Below are positions 17,625 to 25,358 of a stretch of DNA of 64,000 bases, in pieces. How positions within the stretch are numbered: the first letter of the stretch is position 1; the number at the start of each line of letters is the position of its first letter. This stretch comes from Pseudoalteromonas byunsanensis (GTDB taxonomy: Bacteria; Pseudomonadota; Gammaproteobacteria; Enterobacterales; Alteromonadaceae), in assembly GCF_001854475.1 (NCBI RefSeq), contig NZ_MNAN01000037.1, positions 382,945 through 446,944 on the forward strand, read 5' to 3'. The notes beneath the pieces are model-generated. The model saw nothing but the letters and a program-made list of their open reading frames with translations, was not told where the DNA came from and searched no databases. The position numbers and the translations under genes were made by a program.

Positions 17625-19502
17625 ATGAAGCGTTTAGCCTATTCTTTGATCGCAGGAGCCGTCACTCTCGCGCTCACGGCATGTAATGGCGATGATGGTG
17701 CGAAGGGTCAACAAGGGGAACAGGGGGTTCAGGGTACAACTGGTCAAAATGGTGTTGATGGCCAAAACGGTCAAGATGGTGCTAGCGGCCAACCTGGAAG
17801 CGATGGTGCCAACGGCAAAGATGGCGCTAATGGGGGAAGCGGTCTTATTCGTATTGCTACAGTACCAAATGGCGCCGAAGTAACCGGTTTGTTTCTGACC
17901 GAACAAGGTGACTTATTTTTCAACGTACAACACCCAGCTGACAGTAATACCGTAGCTACTGATGGTAAAACCTTTAATAAAGGGACTGTCGGCGTCTTAA
18001 CCGGTGTAGACTTCAATAACCTGCCTCGCAACATCGTAAGTTCACCAGTTCCTGCTTCAGAACAAGAGCAACAAATCGTAATGTCGGCAATCGGTCAGTA
18101 TCAGGTATTAGGGCAAACTGGTGATGTCTTTGCCAACTTGGGTGCAAAAGGCGTTACAGGTGGCCTTGGCGTGCACTACGGCATTAACTCAAAGCAAGAA
18201 ATTATTCGTAACGACAACCCTGATTTCAACGGTTTCATTGCTACCTCTGACACCGAAGGCTACTTATTTACTAACTGGGAATCATATCCTGGGGGGATGA
18301 GCCGTTTGAAAATGAGCAAAGACACTAAGGGTGAATGGTCTATCACCGAAGCTATGATGGTAAACTTTGATGCTGTTCACGGCACCGCCGCAAACTGTTT
18401 TGGCTCTGTATCACCTTGGGGAACTCCCCTTACTTCTGAAGAGTGGATTGTTAACTCCAGCGTAGATAGCACGACCGATGCAAGCTGGAATGACCCAGCT
18501 GATACCCGAACAGATGGTATCGAAGCGCTAGTTGCACCAGATTTTCCCAACCCATACCGCTACGGCTACATCGCAGAAGTAAAGAACCCAACCAGCGCTT
18601 CACCCGATGTGATTAAGCATTTCACAATTGGTCGTTATGAGCATGAAAACTCAGTCGTAATGCCAGATGAGCGAACGGTTTATTCATCACAAGACGACAC
18701 CGGTGGTGTATTGTTTAAATTTATTGCTGATCACCCCAAGGACCTAAGCTCAGGAACGCTGTATGGTGCAAAGTTAACTCAGGACGAGGGATTAAACGAC
18801 CCAGCCGTTACTGGCTTTGATATCGAATGGGTCGAACTGGCCAGTGGCAGCAATGCAGACATCGCCACTTGGATAACAGAGTACGACAACATTACTACAG
18901 CAGACTACGTCGACGGTCAATCAAGCTATATCACTATGGCCGATGTCCAGGCATGGGCGGATGGCGCACAAACTTATCCAAGCATTGAACAAGGAGGCGG
19001 TCCAGTAACAGCTGGTAAGCCTATGGATAATCGCGTGGCCTTTTTGGAATCGCGCCAAGCCGCTCGCTTGAAAGGCGCAACTGCGGAGTGGCGTAAACTA
19101 GAAGGTATTAGTATTAACCTAGAGCGCGTAAAAGAAGCGGTGACAGGGGAAGATCTGATTGAAGGGGAAATTGTCGATAAAGCCTACATGTACATCGGCA
19201 TTGCTGATATTGATAACACTATGACAGACGACCAAGGCGACATTCAATTGTCTCGTCGTGTTAAAGACTGTGGTGGGGTTTATCGCGCAGCCATCGATAG
19301 CAACTACAACCTAACTCGCATAGAACCTGTAGTCATGGGCGGCACCTACCGCTCAAGCCTCACTGGTGCTGAACGTTGTGATGTAAACCAGCTATCACAA
19401 CCTGATAACGTCATCGTCATGCGAGATGGACGTATCATCATAGGCGAAGATGGCTTCCAAGATAATAACACGCTGTGGCTATACGACCCTAAGTCCAAAT
19501 AA
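17625..19502 (+). CDS. PhoX-like (DUF839) phosphatase lipoprotein with collagen-like N-terminus
   Basis: 625 aa. Lipobox LALTAC puts the lipid on Cys20. Residues about 22-73 are some 17 Gly-X-Y triplets, a bacterial collagen-like stalk. The rest is a PhoX/DUF839-type propeller, with ESRQAARLKGATAEWRKLEG, CGGVYRAAI and QPDNVIVMRDGRIIIGEDG as family-like blocks. PhoX enzymes are Ca/Fe alkaline phosphatases that free phosphate from organic esters. Usual PhoX proteins carry a Tat signal; this one has a lipoprotein signal instead. A Pho box lies upstream, consistent with phosphate-starvation control. Phosphatase activity itself is inferred. Confidence 0.82.
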   Translation: MKRLAYSLIAGAVTLALTACNGDDGAKGQQGEQGVQGTTGQNGVDGQNGQDGASGQPGSDGANGKDGANGGSGLIRIATVPNGAEVTGLFLTEQGDLFFNVQHPADSNTVATDGKTFNKGTVGVLTGVDFNNLPRNIVSSPVPASEQEQQIVMSAIGQYQVLGQTGDVFANLGAKGVTGGLGVHYGINSKQEIIRNDNPDFNGFIATSDTEGYLFTNWESYPGGMSRLKMSKDTKGEWSITEAMMVNFDAVHGTAANCFGSVSPWGTPLTSEEWIVNSSVDSTTDASWNDPADTRTDGIEALVAPDFPNPYRYGYIAEVKNPTSASPDVIKHFTIGRYEHENSVVMPDERTVYSSQDDTGGVLFKFIADHPKDLSSGTLYGAKLTQDEGLNDPAVTGFDIEWVELASGSNADIATWITEYDNITTADYVDGQSSYITMADVQAWADGAQTYPSIEQGGGPVTAGKPMDNRVAFLESRQAARLKGATAEWRKLEGISINLERVKEAVTGEDLIEGEIVDKAYMYIGIADIDNTMTDDQGDIQLSRRVKDCGGVYRAAIDSNYNLTRIEPVVMGGTYRSSLTGAERCDVNQLSQPDNVIVMRDGRIIIGEDGFQDNNTLWLYDPKSK

Positions 19503-19516
19503 CAGTCACTTTTTGT

Positions 19517-19551
19517 AAAACGGCGCTCGACTAAGAGCTGCCGTTTTTTTT
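19517..19551 (+). terminator. Rho-independent terminator after phoX-like gene
   Basis: Stem AACGGC-GCTC paired with GAGC-GCCGTT (one bulge), followed by eight T. It separates the PhoX-like gene from the dihaem lipoprotein gene, so the latter is reached only by read-through or by its own promoter. Confidence 0.9.
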
Positions 19552-19575
19552 GTCTAGCTAATGGAAGTCATAAAA

Positions 19576-21216
19576 ATGAAATACCCTATCTTTGCTGCAC
19601 TGATGATGCTAGGTTTGCTTAGTGGCTGCGAAAAATCCATCCAACAAGAAGTACAAAAAAACACACTTACTGTAACAGCACCTTTCAAACAGGACGATGA
19701 TATTCCTGCAGTTGCCTATATTCAACACCATGAAATTTATAACGCTGAGTCTGTCATCCCACCTCAGTGTTATACTAAAACTGATGGTGTTAACAATCCT
19801 TGCTACGCCTGTCATCAAACAGATAAGCGTGATAAAAACAAACCAAATCAGATGTTTGACGGTCATCTGCAAGGAAATTACGAATTCTCCGATTTAGGCA
19901 CCAAAAATCACTGGAAGAACCTATTCATCGACCGAACTGAGTTGGTAAAAGATATCTCTGATGAACACATTTTGGCGTGGATAAATCAAGACAACTACAG
20001 TCCTTTCATAGAAAAACTAAAGCAAAACAGTGACTGGCAGGGTGAAATTACCCCTATAGATAATCTGGCCTACCCTGAAAAAGCGTTCGATGAATTTGGC
20101 TTTGCTAGAGATGGTAGTGGCTGGGTAGCCTTTAACTACAAGCCTTTTCCCAGTACTTTTTGGCCCACTAATGGGTCAACTGGCGACGTTATGATCCGCC
20201 TGCCTGAAGAGTTTAGAACACATCAAGGGGTATACAATCGAGATGTGTATCTTGCAAACCTTAGTTTGGTGGAAATCGCACTCAAAGGCCTTGATGGCAT
20301 ATCTGTACCTGAGCTTGATGAACAGCGTATTGGCGAGGACCTGAATCAAGATGGCCAACTGAGTCGAATTTCTTATTTATCAAAGCGAAGTCATTACGTA
20401 GGCGATACAAAAGATGAGTTGGCGTATCAACTTTACCCACAAGGCACCGAGTTTTTACATACAGTGCGCTACATTGGCGTTGACCAACAAGGGAATATCT
20501 ACAACGCTCCACGTATGAAAGAAGTTCGCTACATGAAGAAGCATAGGTTTAAATCAAAAGCAGCATTGGCCTCATCTTATTATCGAGAAGCAAAAGAGAA
20601 GTCATTTGAAAACCTGCCACAAACCCTTTATTTGGGAGATAAAGGAGTGAATAATACGTTTGGCTGGCTCATCAATGGTTACATCGAAGACGCCCAAGGA
20701 CAACTGAGGCCACAACATGAACAGGAGCTCGCTTTTTGTAATGGCTGCCATAAAACAGTTGGGTCAACTTATGATCAAACGTTTTCATTTGCGCGTAAAG
20801 TAACTGGAAGAAATGGCTGGGGCTATATTGACCTAAAGTCCATGCAAGATGCACCTAATGTAGGTGAAGATCAAGGTGAGTTTCTAACTTATATGACCCG
20901 AGTTGGTGGTGGCGACGAATTTCGACAAAACCAAGAAATGCTTGCTCGCTGGTTTAATTCTGATGGCAGCGTTGATAAAGACAAAATAATGCAAGCCAAA
21001 ACTCTCTATGAGCTTATAACCCCCTCAGCTGAACGTGCCTTAGCGCTAAATAAGGCTTATCTGACGATTGTAAAAGAGCAAAGCTATATTTTTGGTCGTG
21101 ACGCAACACTCGTTGAGGCAACTAACGTGTTGCAGCATATCGACGAGTCACAATCCCCCCTAGAAGACGCACGGCAGTATGTATGGGATATGCAATTGGA
21201 TTGGTCGAACCTTTAA
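19576..21216 (+). CDS. Dihaem c-type cytochrome-like lipoprotein, unknown role
   Basis: 546 aa from the ATG at 19576, which has GGAAG 8 nt upstream; the ATG at 19561 has no such site. Lipobox LLSGC (Cys18). Two CxxCH haem-attachment motifs, CYACH near residue 76 and CNGCH near 390, lie in an otherwise unrecognised sequence, so this is an envelope redox or oxidase-like protein. An EF-hand-like DLNQDGQLS segment suggests a Ca site. It lies directly after the PhoX-like gene but behind a terminator; a functional link with phosphate uptake is only a guess. Confidence 0.75.
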   Translation: MKYPIFAALMMLGLLSGCEKSIQQEVQKNTLTVTAPFKQDDDIPAVAYIQHHEIYNAESVIPPQCYTKTDGVNNPCYACHQTDKRDKNKPNQMFDGHLQGNYEFSDLGTKNHWKNLFIDRTELVKDISDEHILAWINQDNYSPFIEKLKQNSDWQGEITPIDNLAYPEKAFDEFGFARDGSGWVAFNYKPFPSTFWPTNGSTGDVMIRLPEEFRTHQGVYNRDVYLANLSLVEIALKGLDGISVPELDEQRIGEDLNQDGQLSRISYLSKRSHYVGDTKDELAYQLYPQGTEFLHTVRYIGVDQQGNIYNAPRMKEVRYMKKHRFKSKAALASSYYREAKEKSFENLPQTLYLGDKGVNNTFGWLINGYIEDAQGQLRPQHEQELAFCNGCHKTVGSTYDQTFSFARKVTGRNGWGYIDLKSMQDAPNVGEDQGEFLTYMTRVGGGDEFRQNQEMLARWFNSDGSVDKDKIMQAKTLYELITPSAERALALNKAYLTIVKEQSYIFGRDATLVEATNVLQHIDESQSPLEDARQYVWDMQLDWSNL

Positions 21217-21222
21217 CTTGAT

Positions 21223-21254
21223 AAAAAGTTGATCCAGCCATGGATCAGCTTTTT
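21223..21254 (+). terminator. Rho-independent terminator after dihaem lipoprotein gene
   Basis: A 14-bp stem AAAAAGTTGATCCA / TGGATCAGCTTTTT (one G-U pair) with a GCCA loop and a built-in T-tract, 6 bp after the stop codon. Its right arm resembles the repeat motif that fills the following region. Confidence 0.85.
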
Positions 21255-21323
21255 ACTCACTTTAGACCCTTTATAGCTGCCATCAACCTCTTAGATAGCC
21301 AACAATATCAATCATATAACTTC

Positions 21324-21871
21324 AGATCATATTTTTACTAACTGCACTTGTCATACCTTCGAGTGATTCGAGGAGATCAGATTTTTACTAAGCTATATAT
21401 TCCTTTGAGTACTTAATCAGCAGCGACAATCACCATCCACAACTCATCATAGATCAGTATTTTACTAACATAATTTATAAATACACTGCGTAAAAGCCCA
21501 GTAACCCTGAAGGTCGCAGCCCTTTATGAGGGACAAGACACACGGTTGAACGTCCCTATATGAAAAACACAGTTCCTGTACCAAGACATCATAGATCAGC
21601 TTTTTACTAACTTATCCTGTTGTTTTATTTTGAGATCATGTTTTTACTAACTGATCAGGAAAATGCGCTATCAGAGATCAGAATTTTACTAACATAAGCA
21701 ATATAAGATCATATTTTTACCAACTGGATTGATAAAAATAGACTCTAGATCAGATTTTTATCAACTCTTGCTTAGTAAAATCGTGATCTCTGAAGGATAC
21801 ACGCCTAAATATCGTCTTTGTTTAAGCGGTTATCAATGAAATAGCGGCTTTAGTGGGTAAAATCCTGATCC
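21324..21871. repeat. GATC-centred 20-bp motif array in a gene-free region
   Basis: Eight direct copies of a motif close to AGATCAKNWTTTTACTAACT start at 21324, 21374, 21451, 21593, 21633, 21675, 21706 and 21747. Two inverted copies follow (about 21771-21789 and 21854-21871). Spacing varies from 31 to 142 bp. From 21217 to 21871 there are 13 GATC sites, where about 2-3 are expected. The 780 bp between the dihaem gene and the glycosylase gene hold no credible ORF. The arrangement recalls iterons or Dam-sensitive binding sites, but no replication gene is near, and the function is unknown. Confidence 0.85.
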
Positions 21872-21997
21872 AGATTAGCTTCCAGCAAACCGTCACTAGT
21901 GTGAGTTAGTAATTTTATGGTTTCGCGTATGACATTCGGACCCTGATGAAAATATGCTACATTAACGCTTTACAACCCACATCAAAGTACATCAAAA

Positions 21998-22558
21998 ATG
22001 CAGATAATTAGTAACATACAATCTTGTACTCTATGTGAACCAGCACTCCCTCATGGCGCAAATCCGGTAGTGCAGGCAAGTAGTAAAGCAAAAATACTGA
22101 TTGCAGGGCAAGCACCCAGTCTAAGCGTACATAGAACAGGTATGTTGTTTAACGATGCGAGTGGCAAAAGACTGAGAGATTGGTTGAATGTAACAGAAAA
22201 GCAGTTTTATAACCCTGAGTTTTTCGCGATTGTGCCCATGGCATTCTGTTATCCAGGCCGTGGCAGTTCGGGCGACTTACCACCCCCTGCACTTTGTGCA
22301 AAAACTTGGCACAAAGCTTTGCTGCCACAATTAACCAACGTTAGTTTAACGATTATTATCGGGCAGTATGCCCAGCGATACCACTTAGGTACCAGTACAT
22401 CGCTCACAGAGCAAGTTAAAAACTGGAAAACACTCTTGCCCAAACGCATCGTATTGCCTCACCCAAGCCCACGAAATCAAGCTTGGCTAAAACGAAACCT
22501 ATGGTTTGAGCAACAGGTTATTCCTGCTTTACAAGCTCACATACATACACTGATTTAA
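21998..22558 (+). CDS. Uracil-DNA glycosylase family protein
   Basis: 186 aa. Motif 1 is ILIAGQAPSLSVHRTGMLFNDASG (about 34-57), the GQAPG-like block of family 4/5-type uracil-DNA glycosylases. The C-terminal HPSPRN provides the HPS motif. An N-terminal CTLC could be part of an iron-sulfur site, but the other two cysteines of that cluster are not obvious. It probably removes uracil or a related base from DNA, though many proteins of this subgroup are untested. Confidence 0.85.
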   Translation: MQIISNIQSCTLCEPALPHGANPVVQASSKAKILIAGQAPSLSVHRTGMLFNDASGKRLRDWLNVTEKQFYNPEFFAIVPMAFCYPGRGSSGDLPPPALCAKTWHKALLPQLTNVSLTIIIGQYAQRYHLGTSTSLTEQVKNWKTLLPKRIVLPHPSPRNQAWLKRNLWFEQQVIPALQAHIHTLI

Positions 22559-22579
22559 CACCAAACAAAACGATTAGTG

Positions 22580-23065
22580 CTATAAGCCATTTTCAGCAAA
22601 AGATTTAAGCTCGTCACCAGATAAGCGGTAGATGATCCACTCATCTTGCGGTTTAGCTCCTATACTGTTGTAAAAATCAATCGCTGGTTTATTCCAATCA
22701 AGCACAACCCACTCAAAGCGGCCGCAATCATTTGCCAAAGCTAACTGAGCTAAGTACTGCATAATGGCTTTGCCAGCACCATTACCACGTTTATCTTGAG
22801 CAACGTACAAGTCTTCTAAATACAATCCATGCTTGCCTAACCAAGTTGAGTAGTTATAAAAATACACCGCAAAACCAATCGCTTCACCATCTTGTTCACA
22901 GATCAAAGCATGGGCTCGGGCGTGCTCACAAAACAACTTTTCTTCAATCTCTGACACTGTGTTTAACACCGCATCAGGCTCTTTTTCATATACTGCTAGG
23001 TCATTGATAAATTTTAGAATTAATGCTGCGTCTTGCTTCACTGCTGCACGGATTTGCATACTCAT
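22580..23065 (-). CDS. GNAT N-acetyltransferase, SSAT-like
   Basis: 161 aa. The block YNYSTWLGKHGLYLEDLYV is the hallmark of the spermidine/thialysine acetyltransferase subgroup. It is followed by the acetyl-CoA loop RGNGAGKAIM. The catalytic Tyr region is IDFYNSIGA. The likely substrate is a polyamine or a lysine analogue. It is monocistronic, convergent with the glycosylase gene and divergent from a LysR gene. Confidence 0.9.
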   Translation of the reverse strand: MSMQIRAAVKQDAALILKFINDLAVYEKEPDAVLNTVSEIEEKLFCEHARAHALICEQDGEAIGFAVYFYNYSTWLGKHGLYLEDLYVAQDKRGNGAGKAIMQYLAQLALANDCGRFEWVVLDWNKPAIDFYNSIGAKPQDEWIIYRLSGDELKSFAENGL

Positions 23066-23163
23066 TTAAAAGGCCTATTTGATTTCAAAACCCTAGTGTA
23101 TGCTAAAATAACTCATGAATTAAATGCATAATTTGCACAAGCTAAATGCACGGAGAACATAGT

Positions 23164-24066
23164 TTGTTACCTAACATCGATCTGAATCTGCTCAAGCTAT
23201 TTGCATCGCTATACCAAAGTGGCTCGGTAAGCAAAACAGCACAAGATTTAAACCTGAGTCAATCGGCATGTAGCCATGCATTGACCAGACTCAGACTCCG
23301 GCTTGATGATGATCTATTTATCCGTATTGATAATGAAATGGTGCCTACCTTATTTGCACAGAAAATTGCGCAAAGTGTGTTACCCGCTCTGCAATTGTTA
23401 TCTGATGGCCTCAATCCCAGTGAATCCTTCAACGCAAACCACAGCACAACATTCACTATCGCAACCACGGACTATACAGCTTGGTGCCTTAAGCCTCTGG
23501 TTAGACATTTTTGCGTACAATACCCACAAATTAATCTGCGCTTTGTTTCACTTGAACAACGTATTCCGCAAGAAGCATTGAAAAATGGCACACTTGACTT
23601 CGCTTGCGGCTTTTCACATCAGCAAGAGCGCAGTGAAAGTGTTGTTGATCATTTATGGTTTGAAGATCAATATATTACAGCCATCTCTAAGCAACATCCC
23701 ATAGCCCAATACCCACAATTGACCTTAGATCACTTTTTGACTTACCAGCATATTCTTATCGCTCCATGGAACGAGACTAAAGGCATTGTTGATATTATGT
23801 TAGCTAAGTTGAAGAAGACTAGAACGATAGCTGTGACTGTTCCTCATGTTCTTATCGCGCCATATTACCTGACTCAGTCCCCCTATCTACTCACCTTGCC
23901 AAAAGCCTATGCACAACAAGTCGCTCAACCATTGGATTTGGTATTGCTTCCCCCACCACTTCGTATTCCAAACTATAAAATCAAGCTTTATTTGCACAAG
24001 ACTCGACAAAACGACCCAAGATTGCTCTGGTTTATCGAGCAATTCAAAAGGTTTTTCGAGCTGTAA
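23164..24066 (+). CDS. LysR-family transcriptional regulator
   Basis: About 300 aa. I place the start at TTG 23164 because GGAG sits 8 nt before it and the protein then begins LPNIDLNLLKLFASLY, the normal LysR start; the ATG at 23146 would overlap that site. The winged HTH lies in residues 1-60 (GSVSKTAQDLNLSQSACSHALTRLR) and the effector-binding periplasmic-protein-like domain in about 90-300. It is divergent from the SSAT-like gene. The target is unknown. Confidence 0.9.
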   Translation: MLPNIDLNLLKLFASLYQSGSVSKTAQDLNLSQSACSHALTRLRLRLDDDLFIRIDNEMVPTLFAQKIAQSVLPALQLLSDGLNPSESFNANHSTTFTIATTDYTAWCLKPLVRHFCVQYPQINLRFVSLEQRIPQEALKNGTLDFACGFSHQQERSESVVDHLWFEDQYITAISKQHPIAQYPQLTLDHFLTYQHILIAPWNETKGIVDIMLAKLKKTRTIAVTVPHVLIAPYYLTQSPYLLTLPKAYAQQVAQPLDLVLLPPPLRIPNYKIKLYLHKTRQNDPRLLWFIEQFKRFFEL

Positions 24067-24162
24067 TGCCCCTTGACAAAATTGTTTCATACACATCATA
24101 GCGATCGAGTTTTATCGTAACGCCGTACTAATCATATCTATGTCAAATTTTGGACTCAAGAC

Positions 24163-24675
24163 ATGCTTAGTAGAGTACTTTTATGCTTATCTTTATTAGC
24201 GACCAGCATGGCATACGCCTCTATTGCGCAGCAGCTTATCCCTGGAGCTAGAGCGGTTGGTGACTCACCAACGCTAACCTATCTATTTTGGGATATATAT
24301 CAAGCCACTTTGTACGCTCCCAACGGTCAGTTTGATAGTAGCCGCCCGTTCATACTCAAGCTCCACTATCTGCGCGATCTGGAAGGAAAGGAAATTGCTA
24401 AACGCTCCATTGAGGAAATAAAAAAGCAAGGTTTCAAAAATGAGGCGAAGCTGTCTAACTGGCTGAATGAGATGCGGGAAATTTTCCCCGACGTAACAAA
24501 TGGCACCGAATTATACGGACAACGAACAGAGCAGGGCAGTAGTCTCTTTTTCAACGGTAATACCTTGATAGGACAAATAGACGACCCATTGTTTACTAAA
24601 TATTTCTTTGCCATCTGGCTGTCAGAGAACACCTCTGAACCCGCTATGCGCAAAGCGTTACTCAACATAAATTAG
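24163..24675 (+). CDS. Chalcone-isomerase-like secreted protein
   Basis: 170 aa with a signal peptide cleaved after residue 19 (MAYA). The chalcone isomerase-like fold shows in GDSPTLTYLFWDIYQATLYAPNG and LHYLRDLEGKEIAKRSIEEIKKQG. Bacterial members are periplasmic, with no known isomerase role in flavonoid metabolism. It lies 10 bp before the DUF3833 lipoprotein, a pairing common in marine gammaproteobacteria. Confidence 0.85.
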   Translation: MLSRVLLCLSLLATSMAYASIAQQLIPGARAVGDSPTLTYLFWDIYQATLYAPNGQFDSSRPFILKLHYLRDLEGKEIAKRSIEEIKKQGFKNEAKLSNWLNEMREIFPDVTNGTELYGQRTEQGSSLFFNGNTLIGQIDDPLFTKYFFAIWLSENTSEPAMRKALLNIN

Positions 24676-24685
24676 GAATCATGAA

Positions 24686-25228
24686 ATGTTTAAAACACTC
24701 ACTGTTTTTCTACTAACAATCCTATTGGCAGCTTGTGGTATTAGTATTGATGCAAACAAATATCAAAATATTGACCCACAATTCGATCCTTTCGAGTTTT
24801 TTAACGGCAAGGTCAAAGCATGGGGTATTGTGCAAGATCGCTCCGGTGACATGATACAACGTTTTACCGTTGAGATTGATGGAAGAACAGATGGTACTAC
24901 TCTTACACTAGACGAAACATTTCATTACGAAGTAGGACAAGGCGTCACCCACAGAGTATGGAAAATTTCGGCGAAAGATAGAAGCCAACTGCAAGGCAGT
25001 GCAAACGATATACTGGGGCAGGCCAAAGGCCAACTTGCTGGCAACGTTATGCGTTGGCAATATGAAATGAGCTTGCCCGTTGATAAGACCAGTTACACTG
25101 TGCAATTTGACGACTGGATCTGGGCGTTTGAAGACAACACAATTATTAATCGATCCTACATTAAAAAGTTCGGCATCGTGATGGCGGAAGTAACTATTTT
25201 TATGCAGAAAACCCACCCTGAGGTGTAA
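24686..25228 (+). CDS. DUF3833 lipoprotein
   Basis: 180 aa. Lipobox LLAAC (Cys17). The DUF3833 pattern DPFEFFNGKVKAWGIVQDRSG and the later QFDDWIWAFEDNTIINRSYIKKFGI are clear. The family has no known function; its predicted beta-rich body in the envelope suggests a lipid- or ligand-handling role. It is second gene of a pair with the chalcone-isomerase-like protein. Confidence 0.9.
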   Translation: MFKTLTVFLLTILLAACGISIDANKYQNIDPQFDPFEFFNGKVKAWGIVQDRSGDMIQRFTVEIDGRTDGTTLTLDETFHYEVGQGVTHRVWKISAKDRSQLQGSANDILGQAKGQLAGNVMRWQYEMSLPVDKTSYTVQFDDWIWAFEDNTIINRSYIKKFGIVMAEVTIFMQKTHPEV

Positions 25229-25358
25229 ACGAATGTAAATAAGAATATAATCCATTGAAATTTATTAATTTTTTTATTTTTTATGATTTCTCTTGGTTAA
25301 TACTCGGTGCTAGCATACATGGGATGACAACTCAGCAAACTATCAAGGATAAAAAATC

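Noticed and set aside
17634..18034. Frames opposite the collagen-like part of the PhoX-like gene
   Set aside because: Low-complexity shadows of the Gly-X-Y repeat.
21324..21871. Reading the GATC array as a second CRISPR or as oriC
   Set aside because: Spacing is irregular and units are only 20 bp; there are no DnaA boxes or replication genes next to it.
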